Assembly: GCA_015179025.1 (NCBI GenBank)
Contig: WHUX01000280.1
Location: forward strand, 1 to 61,205
DNA from: Terfezia claveryi
Taxonomy: Eukaryota > Ascomycota > Pezizomycetes > Pezizales > Pezizaceae
Reading direction: 5' to 3'
DNA length: 61,205 bases
The position numbers were made by a program, and so were the translations under genes. The notes under the pieces are model-generated. The model searched no databases. It worked only from the letters and a program-made list of their open reading frames with translations, and was not told the DNA's origin. The first letter of the stretch is position 1. Each line of letters opens with the position of its first letter. Shown in pieces: positions 11,778 through 23,441 of the stretch.

Positions 11778-13239
11778 TGTCACAGGGTGACATCCAGCCC
11801 TACCAAAGGTACTTGTACCCTTATAGAATGACCCTAGAATCTACATGAACTCTAGGTACACTCTTAGCAGTATGGTGCAAACATTTCTAATACTTATCTA
11901 TAAGAGTTAAGTATATGAAATGGGAATGAACCTCGGAGTGGTTTATAATCATCCTAGATAGTTAAGACACTTATAGAACATCCATAAACCCTCGAGAGAG
12001 CTACGGTTCAAGTTTTATAAGAATTTGATTAAAGGTTCAATAGTTATACTCAGATTAATATGCTGACTATATGCATATATATGCTAGCTATATATTAGCT
12101 GTTACTCTGAAGTCTTGGCATTACCCTGAATATGAATTATTACCCTTAACTGCAGGAAAATAATTTGGTAAAAATAAATAAAAAAAATGAAGCCATGAGG
12201 GCGCCCTTTAGACCAAAGTGCGTCCGGTGACACTATAAGGGAGTGCACTCAGGACAGAGGCCAAAGGTAGAGCTAAAACATAAAGTTCTCCAAATTTAAA
12301 ATTTCAAAGTTCTATCTAGGCCTACTCTTCGTCCTGATTCCATTTCTGCAATCCCTTTTATGATCGGAGTTAAACTCATGGAGATATAAGACTTTTAATA
12401 TGGTCATATAGGTCTACGAGGAGGTTTACTTATTATTGGGAATAACTCCGTGAATAATTTGGGTATCGAGATAAACTAAGATTCTATAATCTTCTATGCG
12501 TTGATACCTTTCCAATGGTAATCTACTTGTGACCCACGGTTCTCTATTCATAGAGTTATATGCAGTTGAAAATTATTTTCTATGGACACTAGACACTATT
12601 AAGTGAATATTGCCGGAAATATAATTAGATGCCTTTGGATATTGTCGGATGGTAATTCGTAACTATCGAGGATTGTTAACGTATCTAAAATTGAATTTAG
12701 TTGTCTCGGATAAGAATTCTTTAATGGGATAAGCATGCTATAAGCGAAGTACATATATTATGCAGACATGGGAATATTCTCAATGTTCGGGTTAGTAACC
12801 TATAACAACAAGTGCAGTTAGCAACTGCATTAACAAAGGTATGGATGGCATAACACTTAGGAAGAAATTCCAAGGTGACAGGCAGGCCCGCGTTTTATAA
12901 AATATTTTTATCATAAGAATATCTACGAACACCGTAGGATATAAATAGTACAAGTAGTTCCGGTTGAATTTATTATACTACCAGAGAGTATTTAGAAGCA
13001 AGAGCACCTTGAGTACATGAAGCCCACAAAGTTCTAAGTCTTGAGTTAACTTTACGTTTAAGCGATATAGAATTTATTTTGTGTTGCGAAATAAGATCCG
13101 TTGTGAGTAACTACTGTTGGACTAAACTTTACTGCTATAGGATTAATATTCTGTGTTGTGGAATAGATATCATTGCAGCAGGGAATTACGGCCATTCTAA
13201 TAGTTGCAAGAGCGCTATTAGTTAATAGGGCCCCCGTGA
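11778..13239 (+). repeat. 3' LTR of gypsy-2
   Basis: The LTR starts TGTCACAGGGTGACATCC directly after a purine tract. Its 3' edge reads CCCCCGTGA and lacks the final CA before gypsy-3 pol begins, so a few bases were lost or changed at the junction. It is more diverged than the gypsy-1 LTRs. Between 11534 and 11777 lies the usual 3' untranslated stretch of the family. Confidence 0.9.
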
Positions 13240-14258
13240 GAATGGTAATCTATGAACATCGCCTATATATACCTGACAACAACTCCTTTAAGTTGAAAGT
13301 GGCTTTCCAGTATCATGATGCCAAAGTTGCAGGTCATTTTGGACGTGACAAAACCCTCGAGCTCATGAAACGAAATTACTACTGGCCTAATATGGAAGAC
13401 TGGGTATGAAACTACGTTCGCACATATAATACTTGCCAAAGAAACAAGACAGCAAGACACAAGAAATAAAGCAAGCTTGTACCTCTTCCAATCCCCTATA
13501 AGCTGTGGGAACATATTTCGATAGATTTCATCACTGATTTACCACCAGTCAAAGGGTATAATCAGATCTGGGTTATTGTTGATAGGTTTATTAAGATGTC
13601 ATATTTATTCCCTTAAAGAACCGGAAGGCAAAAGAGTTGGCTGGGATATTTGTTAAGGAGGTTTGGAGACTGCATAGATTACCAAAGAGGGTTGTTTCGG
13701 ATTGGGATTCTGTGTTTACAAGTTCGTTTTAGATGGAGGTAATGCGGTTATTAGGAGTTGAATTGGATAAGTCCTCGGCATGTTATCTCCAGACAGATGG
13801 TTAAACTGAACGAGTCAACCAGACCCTTGAGCATTATCTACGGACGTATTGCTGTCGGGATCAGGATGACTAGGTCGAGTTATTACCATTTGCCAGGTTC
13901 TGTTATAATAACACTGTTCACTCTAGTACTAAACTCACACCTTACTTCGCCGCATATGCTCAACACCTAGAAAACAATTTCCAGAACCCAATCGAAGCCT
14001 CAACTGAATTGTACAACCCTGAGGCAGTCAAGACATTTGAAATCTTAGATGCAATGAGGGAGGCTATGAGGGAGAACATGAAGGCAGTGTAGGACCGAAT
14101 ATCCAAATACTACAATCTCAAGGTGGCAGAGAAGGAACCGATATTCAAAGTGGGAGATTGGGTCATTGTCAACAGAAAAAACATCAAAACAAGGCGTCCA
14201 ACCAAGAAGGTTGACTACAAGTTACAAGGGAAGTTTAGAATCAAATGGCTTATTGGCA
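13240..14258 (+). pseudogene. Gypsy-3 pol remnant, part 1: integrase
   Basis: Integrase sequence begins abruptly after the gypsy-2 LTR at the codons equivalent to MVTYEHRLYIPDN in the other copies. The HHCC region (HDAKVAGHFGRDKT...), a decayed catalytic core and the start of the C-terminal domain (FKVGDWVIVN near 14145) can be read through several stops. The copy is split at 14258/25713 by element 1, with the dinucleotide CA on both sides (14257-14258, 25713-25714). Its 5' portion should lie left of the window. Confidence 0.88.
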
Positions 14259-14770
14259 CATCAGGAAAGAAAGTACTTTGTCTCCCGGGCGTCAGACCCA
14301 CTGACGCCACCAGAGCCAAACTGCCACTTGGGGACGACGTCCTCCGGATGTCGCGTCTCCTGATTCCACTCCACCAGTGACGGTCCTCTCCGAGAACGGC
14401 CTCACGTAGTCCGTCTCTGGGAGACCCAGGCCCGTCCAATTCCTCTAGGAGACACCTCCCATACTCCCGGAGCCGGTCCGTCGTAGTCTGTCTCCCGGAG
14501 CCGGCCCTTAGTAGTCTGTCTCCCGGAGCCAGCTCTTTAGTAGTCTGTCTCTGGATACCCAGGCCATCCACTTCCTCTAGGAACACCCCCACACCCGGAG
14601 CCGGCCCTTTGTAGTCCGTCTCCGGGAGACACCACTCCGACGGATTCTCCCAGAGGTGTCCTTTAGTTGTCTGTCTCCGGGATACCCACATCCGTCTACT
14701 TCCTGTGGGAGAACCTCCCACACTCCTTTCTCCTAGAGCCGGCCCTTTGTCGTCTGCCTCCGATTACTTC
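14259..14770. repeat. Left terminus and subterminal repeat array of element 1
   Basis: Just inside the CATCAGG end lie repeated units of the form GTAGTCTGTCTCCCGGAGCC followed by GGCCCTTTA (near 14477, 14508, 14538, 14608, 14740), with frequent GTCTCC and GGAGAC hexamers. Such arrays near transposon ends are known transposase binding regions in CACTA/EnSpm elements; that role here is inferred. The minus-strand ORF crossing 14215-14721 is an artefact of the repeat. From 14770 to 15276 I see no gene; a CTCCTC microsatellite occupies about 15226-15285. Confidence 0.75.
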
Positions 14771-15276
14771 CTATTGACTGCCTGCCTTTAGCGGTCCATA
14801 ATCTCCTCTGGCCTGTCCTCAACATTGCTCAGGTATACCGTCTTCCCGGACGTTGTACCATCCGTGACCCCAAACAATCTTGGACTCCGCTTTCCTGTCG
14901 TCCGGTATTGGTCTCTCAGCGGCCTCTAACTTGCAAATTGCCTGAGTTACTCTTGCACCCATTGGTAGCCGTCCGGAACCACCGCATTGCCATGATAAAT
15001 GCTCCCCATTTATTCGTTCCCTATGCAAGTCCCTATCCCCCTTCTATCCATTACATTCCAAGCCTCTCCCAAGCCCAATTTCCTGCCCAATATACAAACA
15101 AATCAACAAAAGAGGAACAATAGAAAGATCATCTAGCTAACAAGAGAAATTCCTCGCCTCCCCATTGCCTTTTGCCGCTCACTGTTAAACCCGTACCTGA
15201 CACTCACTACCCTTCCTAACCTTATTCATCCTCCTCATCCTCCTCCTCCTCCTCATCCTCCTCATCCTCATCCTCC

Positions 15277-17105
15277 TTATCCTCCTATGGTCCTCATCTG
15301 CCTCTTCCCCCTTGTCCGCCACTTCCCCTCCGGATCCTCCTCCTGTAGCTCATGTCCCGCATGTCCACTTGTGTCTCCTGCGCCATTCCCTCCATACCTA
15401 TCCATACCCTCAACATCCTCACCATAAGCCTGTTCCAGTCTCCTAATTACTTCCGATCTGTCTTCTGCAGTATGTATTCTAGTCGGCTCCTGCTCATCCT
15501 CACTGGAATCCTTTTCCGTTGTACTATCCTCATAATCTAGAACAAGATCTTCCGCTGCAGCCTTCTGAAGATCCGCCCGAAGTTGTTCGGCATACTCCTT
15601 CATCTCCTCCGCATCAACCTCATATGCGGTGTCTGGTACCCACCTTACCCGCAGACCGAATTTCTGGCTCTTCCTTACAATGTCGGCTTTTATTACACTA
15701 AGCAGTGTGCTCCGCACGCTGGTGGTATTCCTCCCCATTGTTTGATCAGTCTCGTAAAGTGCCCTGTGCGGTTTGTCAGCGCCAACGTAGTGCTTCTCAG
15801 GATCCCCCAACTTACGGATTGCGTTCGCATAGTTGAAGTCCTCACTCACGACATATTCTCCAGTCTCATAACACTGCAGGTTGTGGTAGAGGACTGTGAA
15901 GATCAGACAAATAAATGGACCACTGATCTTCGTGATGAAGTCTCTATCCTGGTTCCCCAATTTCTTCGGGCTGCTGAAGAACTCCTGGTGAATGAAAGTG
16001 ATTACCTCTTGCACTCGAAAACGGAACCCATAGCTCTGGATTTGATCAGTCATTCTGCGTCTCACATCGGGTTCCACAGACTCTGAACATACCTCTCGCC
16101 GCTTCTGTGCACATGTGAATCGGTCCCTTCCTAGTAGCCACTTGATACGTTTCCTAATGAATTTGGAGAGCAATTCTCGTCAAATCCATAAAGGTGAGCT
16201 ACTCGCTTCTTTGCATTATAGGTGAGATGTGCTCGTGTATGTGACTGTATGCTCCGTAGCTATAGCTGGCTGATTAGTGTCTAAATCTTTCATGCAGGTA
16301 CCGTGCCATAACGTACATAGGCATCCACCTGTGGGTCCCTAATACAATCAATCCCAAACCTAACTTCAATCTTAGATATACCGTGTCCAGAATGACCAGT
16401 GAACTCTGAGGGTCTGGTAATGGATCCTCAAACAGCGTTGCAGATTCCACCTCATTGGCTGCCGCTTCTGTCATATCCCGCAGATTCCCAGTGAATTGGT
16501 TAATACTCTGGTTTCTTGTAGTTACCCTACCCCTCTTCTTCACCCCACTTGCCTGGATGTTCTCCAACAGATCTTCTCCATCCGTTACCTTCTCGCAATC
16601 GTACTGCAGTTGCCGTTGTGTTGAGGGTGGCAAGCTGTCTCCCGAAGACTCAAGATCCTATCTTGTTAGCTTATTTTTGAGACTTCACTTTGACAATATA
16701 ACCCTACACTAAAGGATGTTCGAAGGACTGCAGCAGACACTTGCCTACTTGTAGTAGGGCTTATCCTGGTCTCTGATGAGTTCAAGAAGGATCTGGAGGG
16801 GCCAGCATGTGAGCTCATCTGTTGCCAAACTCGTAGATTAGCATTCTAGCATATTATCAACTTGGATCATTAGTTGCTCCTACCTACGGAAAGTTTACTT
16901 TGCTGGCCAAATCCTGCGTTTCTGGGACCAAGGTGGTATACGCATCTCTACCTAAGGCTGGAACACTTGGTATAGGGATCATGGTAGACTGTAAGGACCT
17001 TCTCAAGCGTAAATTGGGATTCGGTCGCGCACCGCAGAGATCATTGCCTGAGGCAGCACGTTTTCTGCTGGGTTGCATTTGCTTCCCCTTTCCTTTGTTT
17101 GCCAT
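15277..17105 (-). pseudogene. Gene A of element 1: conserved accessory protein, several exons, frameshifted
   Basis: I do not recognise the family with certainty. The likely first exon starts at 17105 with a basic MANKGKGK...PSRKRAAS segment, comparable to the start of the element-2 copy (GQASRKRKAS). The middle exon lies at about 16633-16300. The main exon covers 16173-15277 and contains RIKWLLGRDRFTC, a VITFIHQEFF segment, YHNLQCYETGEYV, LSVIKADIVRKS, then an acidic, Ser/Glu-rich C-terminus. The matching blocks in element 2 are VEYLLEGDRFIC, IVNIIYQRYF and NNIKADLARRI. A one-base frameshift is needed near 16170. From memory the layout resembles fungal DUF6532 proteins; this is unverified. 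It may be a DNA-binding helper, but that is a guess. Confidence 0.6.
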
Positions 17106-17413
17106 CGCTGCGTCCGTGATAATGAAAGAGCGGATATAAATCTTGAAGGTAAGGCGGTGGCCTCCATTTATGTAACCTTTTGGACAAGACCATACTCGGT
17201 TCTGCTACTGATAACGTTGCAAGTCACTGGCCTCTCTGTATCTATATTAGTGTATTCCTCGTCCGCATTCAGCATTCACCTTTGGTTTTGTCCGAGCTTA
17301 TTCTGTGGAGTTGTGCAGAATTACAAAAATTGAGATAAGCTCACTGATTTATTCACGGACGTTAAAAAAAATTAAAAAAAAAGACACACACAACATAAGT
17401 AACCAGAAATACC

Positions 17414-20204
17414 CTAGTCCGAATCCGACCCTGAATGTCACGGGGTGACATCCAGCCCTACCAAAGGTACTTGAGCCCTTATAGAACGACCCTAGAACCC
17501 ATATGAGCTCTAGGTACACTCTTAGTAGTGTGGTGCAAATTTTTCTAATACTTATCTATAAGAGTTAAGTATATGAAACGGGTGTGAACCTCGGATTGGT
17601 TAATAATCATCCTGGATGGTTAAGACCCTTATGGAACGTCCATAGACCCTTGAGGGAGCTACGGTTCAAGTTTCATAAGTATCCGATTAATGGTTCAATA
17701 GTTATACTCAGATTAATATGCTGACTATATGCATATATATATGCTAGCTATATATTAGCTGTTACCCTGAAGTCTTGGCGTTCCCCTGAATATTGAATTA
17801 TTACCCTGAACTGCAGGAAAATAATTCGGTAAAAATAAATAAAAAAATGAAGCCATGAGGGCGCACTTTAGACCAAAGTGCGTCCGGTGACACTATAAGG
17901 GAGTGCGCCCAGGACAGAGGCCAAAGGTAGGGCCAAAACATAAAGTTCTCCGAATTTAATGTTTCAAGGTTCTATCTAGGCCTACTCTTTGTCCTGATTC
18001 TATTTCTGCAATCCTTTTTATGATCGGAGTACAACTCGTGGAGATATAAGACTTTTAACATGGTCAAATAGGTCTATGAGGAGGTTTACTTATTATTGGT
18101 AATAACTCCATGAATAATTTGGGTATCGAGATAAACTAAGATTCTATAATCTTCTATGCGTTGATACCTTTCCAATGTTAATCTACTTGTGACCCACGGT
18201 TCTCTATTCATAGAGTTATGTGCAGTTGAAAATTATTTTCAATGGACACTAGACACTATTAAGTAAATATTGCCGGAAACATAATTAGATGCCTTCGGAT
18301 ATTGTCGGATGGTAATTCGATAGTATCGGGGATTGGTAACGTATCTGAAATTGAATTTAGTTGTCTTAGATAAGAATTCTTTAATGGGATAAGTGAGCTA
18401 TAAGCGAAGTACGTATAACATGCAGACATGGGAATCTTCTCTATGTTCGGGTTAGTAACCTGTGACAACGAGTGCAGATAGCAACTGCATTAACAAAGGT
18501 GTGGGTGACATAATACTTAGGAAGAAATTCCAAGGTGACAGGTAGGCCTGCGTTTTATAAAATATTTTTATCATAAGAATATCTACGAACACCGCGGGAT
18601 ATAAATAGTGCAAGTAGTTCCAGTTGAATTCATTCTACCACTAGCGAGTATTCGAAAGCAAGAGCACCTTGAGTACACGAAGCCTACAAAGTTCTAAGTC
18701 TTGAGTTAACTTTACGTTCAAGCGATATAGGATTTATTTTGTGTTGCGAAATAAGATCCATCATGAGGGACTATAGTTGGATTAAACTTTACTGCTATAA
18801 GATTGATATTTGGTGTTGTGGAATAGATATCATTGCGGCAGCAAATTACGGCTGTCCTAATAGTCGCAAGAGTGCTATCAGTTAATAGGGCCCCCATGAC
18901 ACTGAATCCGAAGCTGAACCCGACGAACCTCCCGTTGCAGCTGCATCCGGATGCCCATGGTCTCCACCGGACCCTTCGTGGGATGCCCCAGGACCTGCAT
19001 CCTGTCTCTCATGATTTACTCCCTGCCCTCCACCACCTCCAGCCGGAGCTCTTACAAGTCCTGGAGGCTTCACTTCCACTTGTACGTCCAGCATCATACC
19101 TCCAGAGTACCCGGCTATGATGTGTACCCCCAACCAAAAGTTACTATTCAACCCCAATGCCAAGAGCATCCATCTCTGTGTATTGTCAAGCAAATAATAG
19201 CGAGCTATCTCTCGAACAGTGCCAAGTTCCGATGGCAAGAACGGCTGGCACCGCAACTGTAGCTCAGCCATCGTATGTGCATGGATTGTCACAGTCTGTG
19301 ACTGGGTGTTGGGCTGAAACAACCAACCCCCGCAATCCACATCCCGCACATGATCTTCGGGGGTTTTGATGTGGATTCTGATGGATGTTGGTGGGCCTGC
19401 TGTAGCTGGTACACCACCCGCTGGGACAGGTCTACGACAAGTGTGATGAGCTAGTATGCCACCTGCAATTAACCCTGCATGTGCTCCTTGTCTTAGCAAA
19501 CTGGCATTGGGGATCAAAATGGGAACGCGTTGCATCCCTGGTGATGGTGGTGGTCTGGGTGGTCTGGGCGATCTGGGTGGTAATGGCGGATGCGGTTGAG
19601 CCAGCGCCGGAACCCCAGCATCCACAGTCGCCCTGTGAACAGCTCTTCTGTCTCTTTCCGTGTTTGATTCCCTTGTAGCGTCCTGTAGGGCCGCACTAGC
19701 TCTCCCCCTTGGATTTCTGAGCATATATGAGGGTCCAGTGGAGGGAGCTCCAAGCTCCTGTGCGTCTGGTAGCAGCCACCGGCGAGGCTCAACCACTGGC
19801 GCGTTGGGGTTCGCGGCACAATGTGCTGTGTGTGCTCTGTTTATCACTTCCCACATATTTTGTCTACTATTCCGAGCCTTTTTTGCAATATCGTCACATA
19901 GGGTCCGCACACCCCGGCGGACATCATCCGTATCATAGTTCAACTGCCCCCGAGGCGCTATTGCAGGCTGCCCAGCAGCCCACTCACAGAACGAAGCCCA
20001 TTTATTCGATCCGGCCTCCCCAGAGCCAAAGCAGTCCCAATTCTGTACCCCTCGATGGACTTGTCCCCTCCATAGGGTATAGAGTTGGGGCAGGATGCCT
20101 TCATCGAAAAAGCCGACTCGCTCGGCAGCCTGCTTAACGGTTGGTTCATCTGCATCTGCATTTGCGTTCCCCCTGTGGGTGGCCCTAGCTCTTCTGGGCG
20201 GCAT
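17414..20204 (-). pseudogene. Gene B of element 1: ~437-aa accessory protein, split by a solo LTR near its 3' end
   Basis: The ORF starts at 20204 (MPPRRARATHRG) and runs without introns. Removing the LTR at 17436-18901 together with one copy of its CTGAA duplication restores an ending SDSGSDSD and a stop at 17414-17416. The N-terminal third has the conserved pattern GVQNWDCFG, FCEWAAGQP, APRGQL and LCDDIAKKARNSRQ. The middle is Pro-rich (about residues 205-225). The C-terminal half has SIRIHIKTPE and later blocks. A paralogue of the N-terminal part is at 20884-21471 and a homologue is in element 2 (46049-47324). I do not recognise the family. With the LTR present, the last five residues are replaced by six LTR-encoded ones, so most of the protein could still be made. 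Confidence 0.7.
17436..18901 (+). repeat. Solo gypsy LTR inside gene B of element 1
   Basis: A full LTR (TGTCACGGGG to CCCATGACA) is flanked by the 5-bp duplication CTGAA (17431-17435 and 18902-18906). No internal gypsy sequence is present, so it arose by LTR-LTR recombination after insertion. It carries the usual TATAAATA and three-fold TTACCCTGAA signals, the middle copy altered to TTCCCCTGAA. Confidence 0.93.
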
Positions 20205-20883
20205 ACCTATTACTCCCTAGTACCTAGTTCGTCCCAAGCCAGACTAAGTTAGTCTGTGCGCGGATGGTGAAGATCTCCCCCTACCTTGCTGCAATACCTG
20301 TAGATAGTCTGGTTGGCACCCTGTAGATTTTTTTCGAGATCCAAGCAAGTACTCTGTAAATACTTACCGAATTGGGTATGTTGGTTAGTCTCCGGTATTC
20401 TAGTAAATATCATCGGGATTCCCAGTTTTTATAAGATATTGAACATATGGTCATACTCACAAACAAGTTCGTTTTGTCCTTCATGAACCTTTCGTGGTAC
20501 TAAATTGGCCCGCAACCCCTGGATTTCTTTGTCTGGCACTACTCCAGACTGTATGATAAAAGACTCCTACAGTCTACTAGTACTGAAGTGGCTAATTTCT
20601 AGATTCCATTGGGGCATAACATCCTCCTTTGACCAGTGCGCGACGATCATGGTCTGGTGCTGTTCTTCTCAAAATACTTTGCATTCTCCCTAGTTACGGG
20701 CCCTACTGAATATAATTAAAAAAACAATTTAAATAAATAATACAATAAAAATACAAAGTACAAACATACAAAAACACAAAAAAACAATTAAAAAAATATG
20801 GAGATAAAGGAAAAAAAAAAAATTCTACTATCGCACGATCTTGTTCACCTTCAAATGCCAAATTGGGCAAGAAAAAAAAAGGC

Positions 20884-21471
20884 CTAGTTGGGACCCCTAG
20901 CAGTAACTCTAGCCTTCTCTGCATTCGACTCCGTGATTGCGTTCCGGAGTAATACACTACCTTTCCCCTCCGGATTCCTTGGCATGTAAGACGGCCCCGT
21001 GGTAGCTGCTCCGAGCTCATGGGTGGCTGGGAGAGGCCACTTGGGAGGCTCTATGTTGGCCGGTCCACCATTGTTGGCAGCTCGGTAGGCAGCTTGAGCT
21101 TGGTGTACCGCATTCCATGTTGCTTGGCGGCTGGTCCTTGCCTTCTTAGCAATGTCGTCACAGAGGATTCTGACGTGCTTACGGATGGACTCATTCTGGT
21201 ATTCAAGCTGTCCACGAGGAGCCATTATTGGTTGACCCACTGCCCATTCACAAAAGGCGTCCCAGTGACTGGTCTCGGCTTCCTCTGGACCATAACAGTC
21301 CCAATTTTGCACTCCTCTGTGAATGTGTTTCCGCCAAAAAGTATAGAGCTTGCCGGGGATCCCATCGTCATTGAAGTCGACTTTGTCAGCGGCTTGCTTA
21401 ATGGTACTGTCTGCATTCCCGTCTAGTCTCATGCCATTCCCGTCCGATACCATCGCGCTACGATTTTCCAC
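20884..21471 (-). pseudogene. Truncated second copy of gene B (B')
   Basis: This 195-codon ORF matches the N-terminal part of gene B closely: GVQNWDCYG, FCEWAVGQP, APRGQLEYQ, LCDDIAKKARTSRQ, then LGAATTGPSYMPRNPEGKG. It stops just after the block ITESNAEKARV and lacks the Pro-rich middle and the C-terminal half. An A/T-rich tract with long A runs (about 20705-20885) lies immediately downstream. It may be a partial duplication of gene B or a deliberate short paralogue; the sequence does not decide. The intervening 20205-20700 has no ORF I can support. Confidence 0.6.
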
Positions 21472-22021
21472 TAGCTGTGGTTAGTCTACCAGCAGCCAAT
21501 CGGGGTCTGGCACTGACTTACTACCGCTACAGAACTAGGGGTGTCTATGGGTATCTGTCTGATATAGGTATTGTCTGTATCGATGCTACCCTTGTTAGTC
21601 TGCAACAAGATAATCCGCATCTGAGATTGGCTTACCAGAATATTTCTGAAAGGTCTTCGTAGATATAGTCAGAATTAAGAGCATTCAAATTTTGGGGATA
21701 CAAGAGCCTCTATATAGGCTTCGCACGTATTCACGATTGCACCTAGAGTCTTATAGAAGACTTCTCAGAGTAGGCCTCTGAGTGCCAAGAACAATCTCGG
21801 CACCACAAACGGTCAAGCCCGATTTCAGGCGCCTGGGCTCTAGTCTGGTTTCTGCTAAGAGGGTCTGATCGAGACTCTAATCGAGACTAGGTTACTAGAG
21901 AATATTCTCTTCAGCGCTAGCATTACTCCACCCATGCAACAACCATAAATACTGTCATTTTGAGTTTAATAGTGCAGGCCAGTATGGTTGACATCTCTGA
22001 GTTCAGCACCCCAACAAGCCA
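21472..22021. promoter_or_regulatory. Divergent intergenic region of element 1
   Basis: This stretch of about 550 bp lies between B' (reading left) and the transposase (reading right), so it should hold both promoters. It contains GCCTCTATATAGGC near 21708-21721, a TATA-like sequence set in a short palindrome, and a repeated ATCGAGACT. I see no gene in it. Confidence 0.4.
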
Positions 22022-23089
22022 GTGACACCTTCCTCTGATGAGCCACCTGTGAATGTGGAGGAGCCAGTGACAAACTCCAAATGGGGTTGCACCCTCACCT
22101 CAGTGAATCCACAATCTTCCAAATGTCCCAAGAGGGGGTTGATTTCTACCACACATGCTTGCAATTACACTGGCGATACAGAGGAGGATACCGTGGACTC
22201 CCAAGGGCTTACTCTGTCAACTCGAGCTTGCGAACAGGGTCCTCGTCATCTTCCACCAGAGCATGCCGCTGGCAAAGTTATCAAGGAGTGCATTTTCCGG
22301 TATGTTCGAAGCCGGCAGTTTAATCCCCTTTCACCGTTCGCCAATGTGTATGAATACAAGTTGGCTCGGTTCTTCCATAATAGCAAGATCTCGTTAAAAC
22401 AGATTGACAAGTTTTTCAAGAACAACCTACTTCCTATCGACCAACCGGAGACCACTAGTGTCCAATTTAAATCTGGCCACACTTGGCAGAACAAGATGCG
22501 GAAGCTTATAGATCAACCTCTATGGCATAAGGGCACAGTTGATTTCCATCTTCAACAGGGTTATGCGTTCTATTATCGGGACGTTCAGCATGCCATAGTA
22601 TACCTTCTCCAGCAGCGGACGTTTGCAGGACATCTGGTATACGAGCCAGTTCAAGAACTTGATAGAGAGGGTCACCGAGTGTACACAGATATGCATACAG
22701 GCGATTGGTGGTGGAAAACGCAGGTATGCTCGAAGGACACAGATGTTGGGATGGCAAGCTTACTGAAGACGCTGAGGGTCCCCCAGATGACCCTCCCAGC
22801 AGATTGTACACTAGTTCCAGTTATACTGACGTCGGATCAAACATTTCTCACCAACTTTTCTGGGGATAAGAAATTGTGGCCATTATTCATGTCGATTGGC
22901 AACATCCCCTCACACGTTCAGAACAAACCCACGGCACAGGTATGGATCCTGATAGGCCTTCTACCGATTGGGCCGAAACGCACTAAAGGAATAAAAGGGT
23001 TCTCCACTAAGGAGCAAGAATATGATGCACTCAGAGTCCAGCATACAATCTTGGAACGTATTCTAAAACCCTTGATTCACATATATGAG

Positions 23090-23148
23090 GTATGATAGTC
23101 GTTTAATTTTGCAGCCAGTGAGTGTCCGTTACTAACCAATGGTGGTAG
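23090..23148 (+). other. Intron 1 of the element-1 transposase
   Basis: GTATGA opens the intron, TTACTAACC supplies the branch point and GGTAG closes it, 59 nt in all. Splicing joins HIYE to GGGYEVACADE, in frame and aligned with KGYEMVYADG of the intron-less element-2 copy. Confidence 0.8.
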
Positions 23149-23381
23149 GGTGGAGGGTACGAAGTAGCCTGCGCCGATGAGAAAGTCAGAAATTGTGTCC
23201 CAATCCTTTTGTGTTGGCTTGCTAATCACATGGAAAATGTGACCATCCATGGTATCAAAACAAATCGATGCCCAATATGTATTACTACAAAGAGCCAATT
23301 GGGCATGCTGTCCAAAACACCATATCGCACGCACAATTATCTGGACTATGAGAGGCTATTTCAGGCTGGTGATGTGGACAA

Positions 23382-23441
23382 GTAAGTATGACCAAAGTCC
23401 GGACGTGACGAATCACAGCTAACACCTCTAATACTGGACAG
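23382..23441 (+). other. Intron 2 of the element-1 transposase
   Basis: GTAAGTATG opens it, a CTAAC branch lies at about 23419, and GACAG closes it after 60 nt. Splicing joins GDVD to NEGIKPLRNAL, matching ANGIKNIKNALW in element 2. Confidence 0.8.

Noticed and set aside
14215..14721. 168-aa minus-strand ORF
   Set aside because: It runs across the element-1/gypsy boundary and the subterminal repeats, so it is not a gene.
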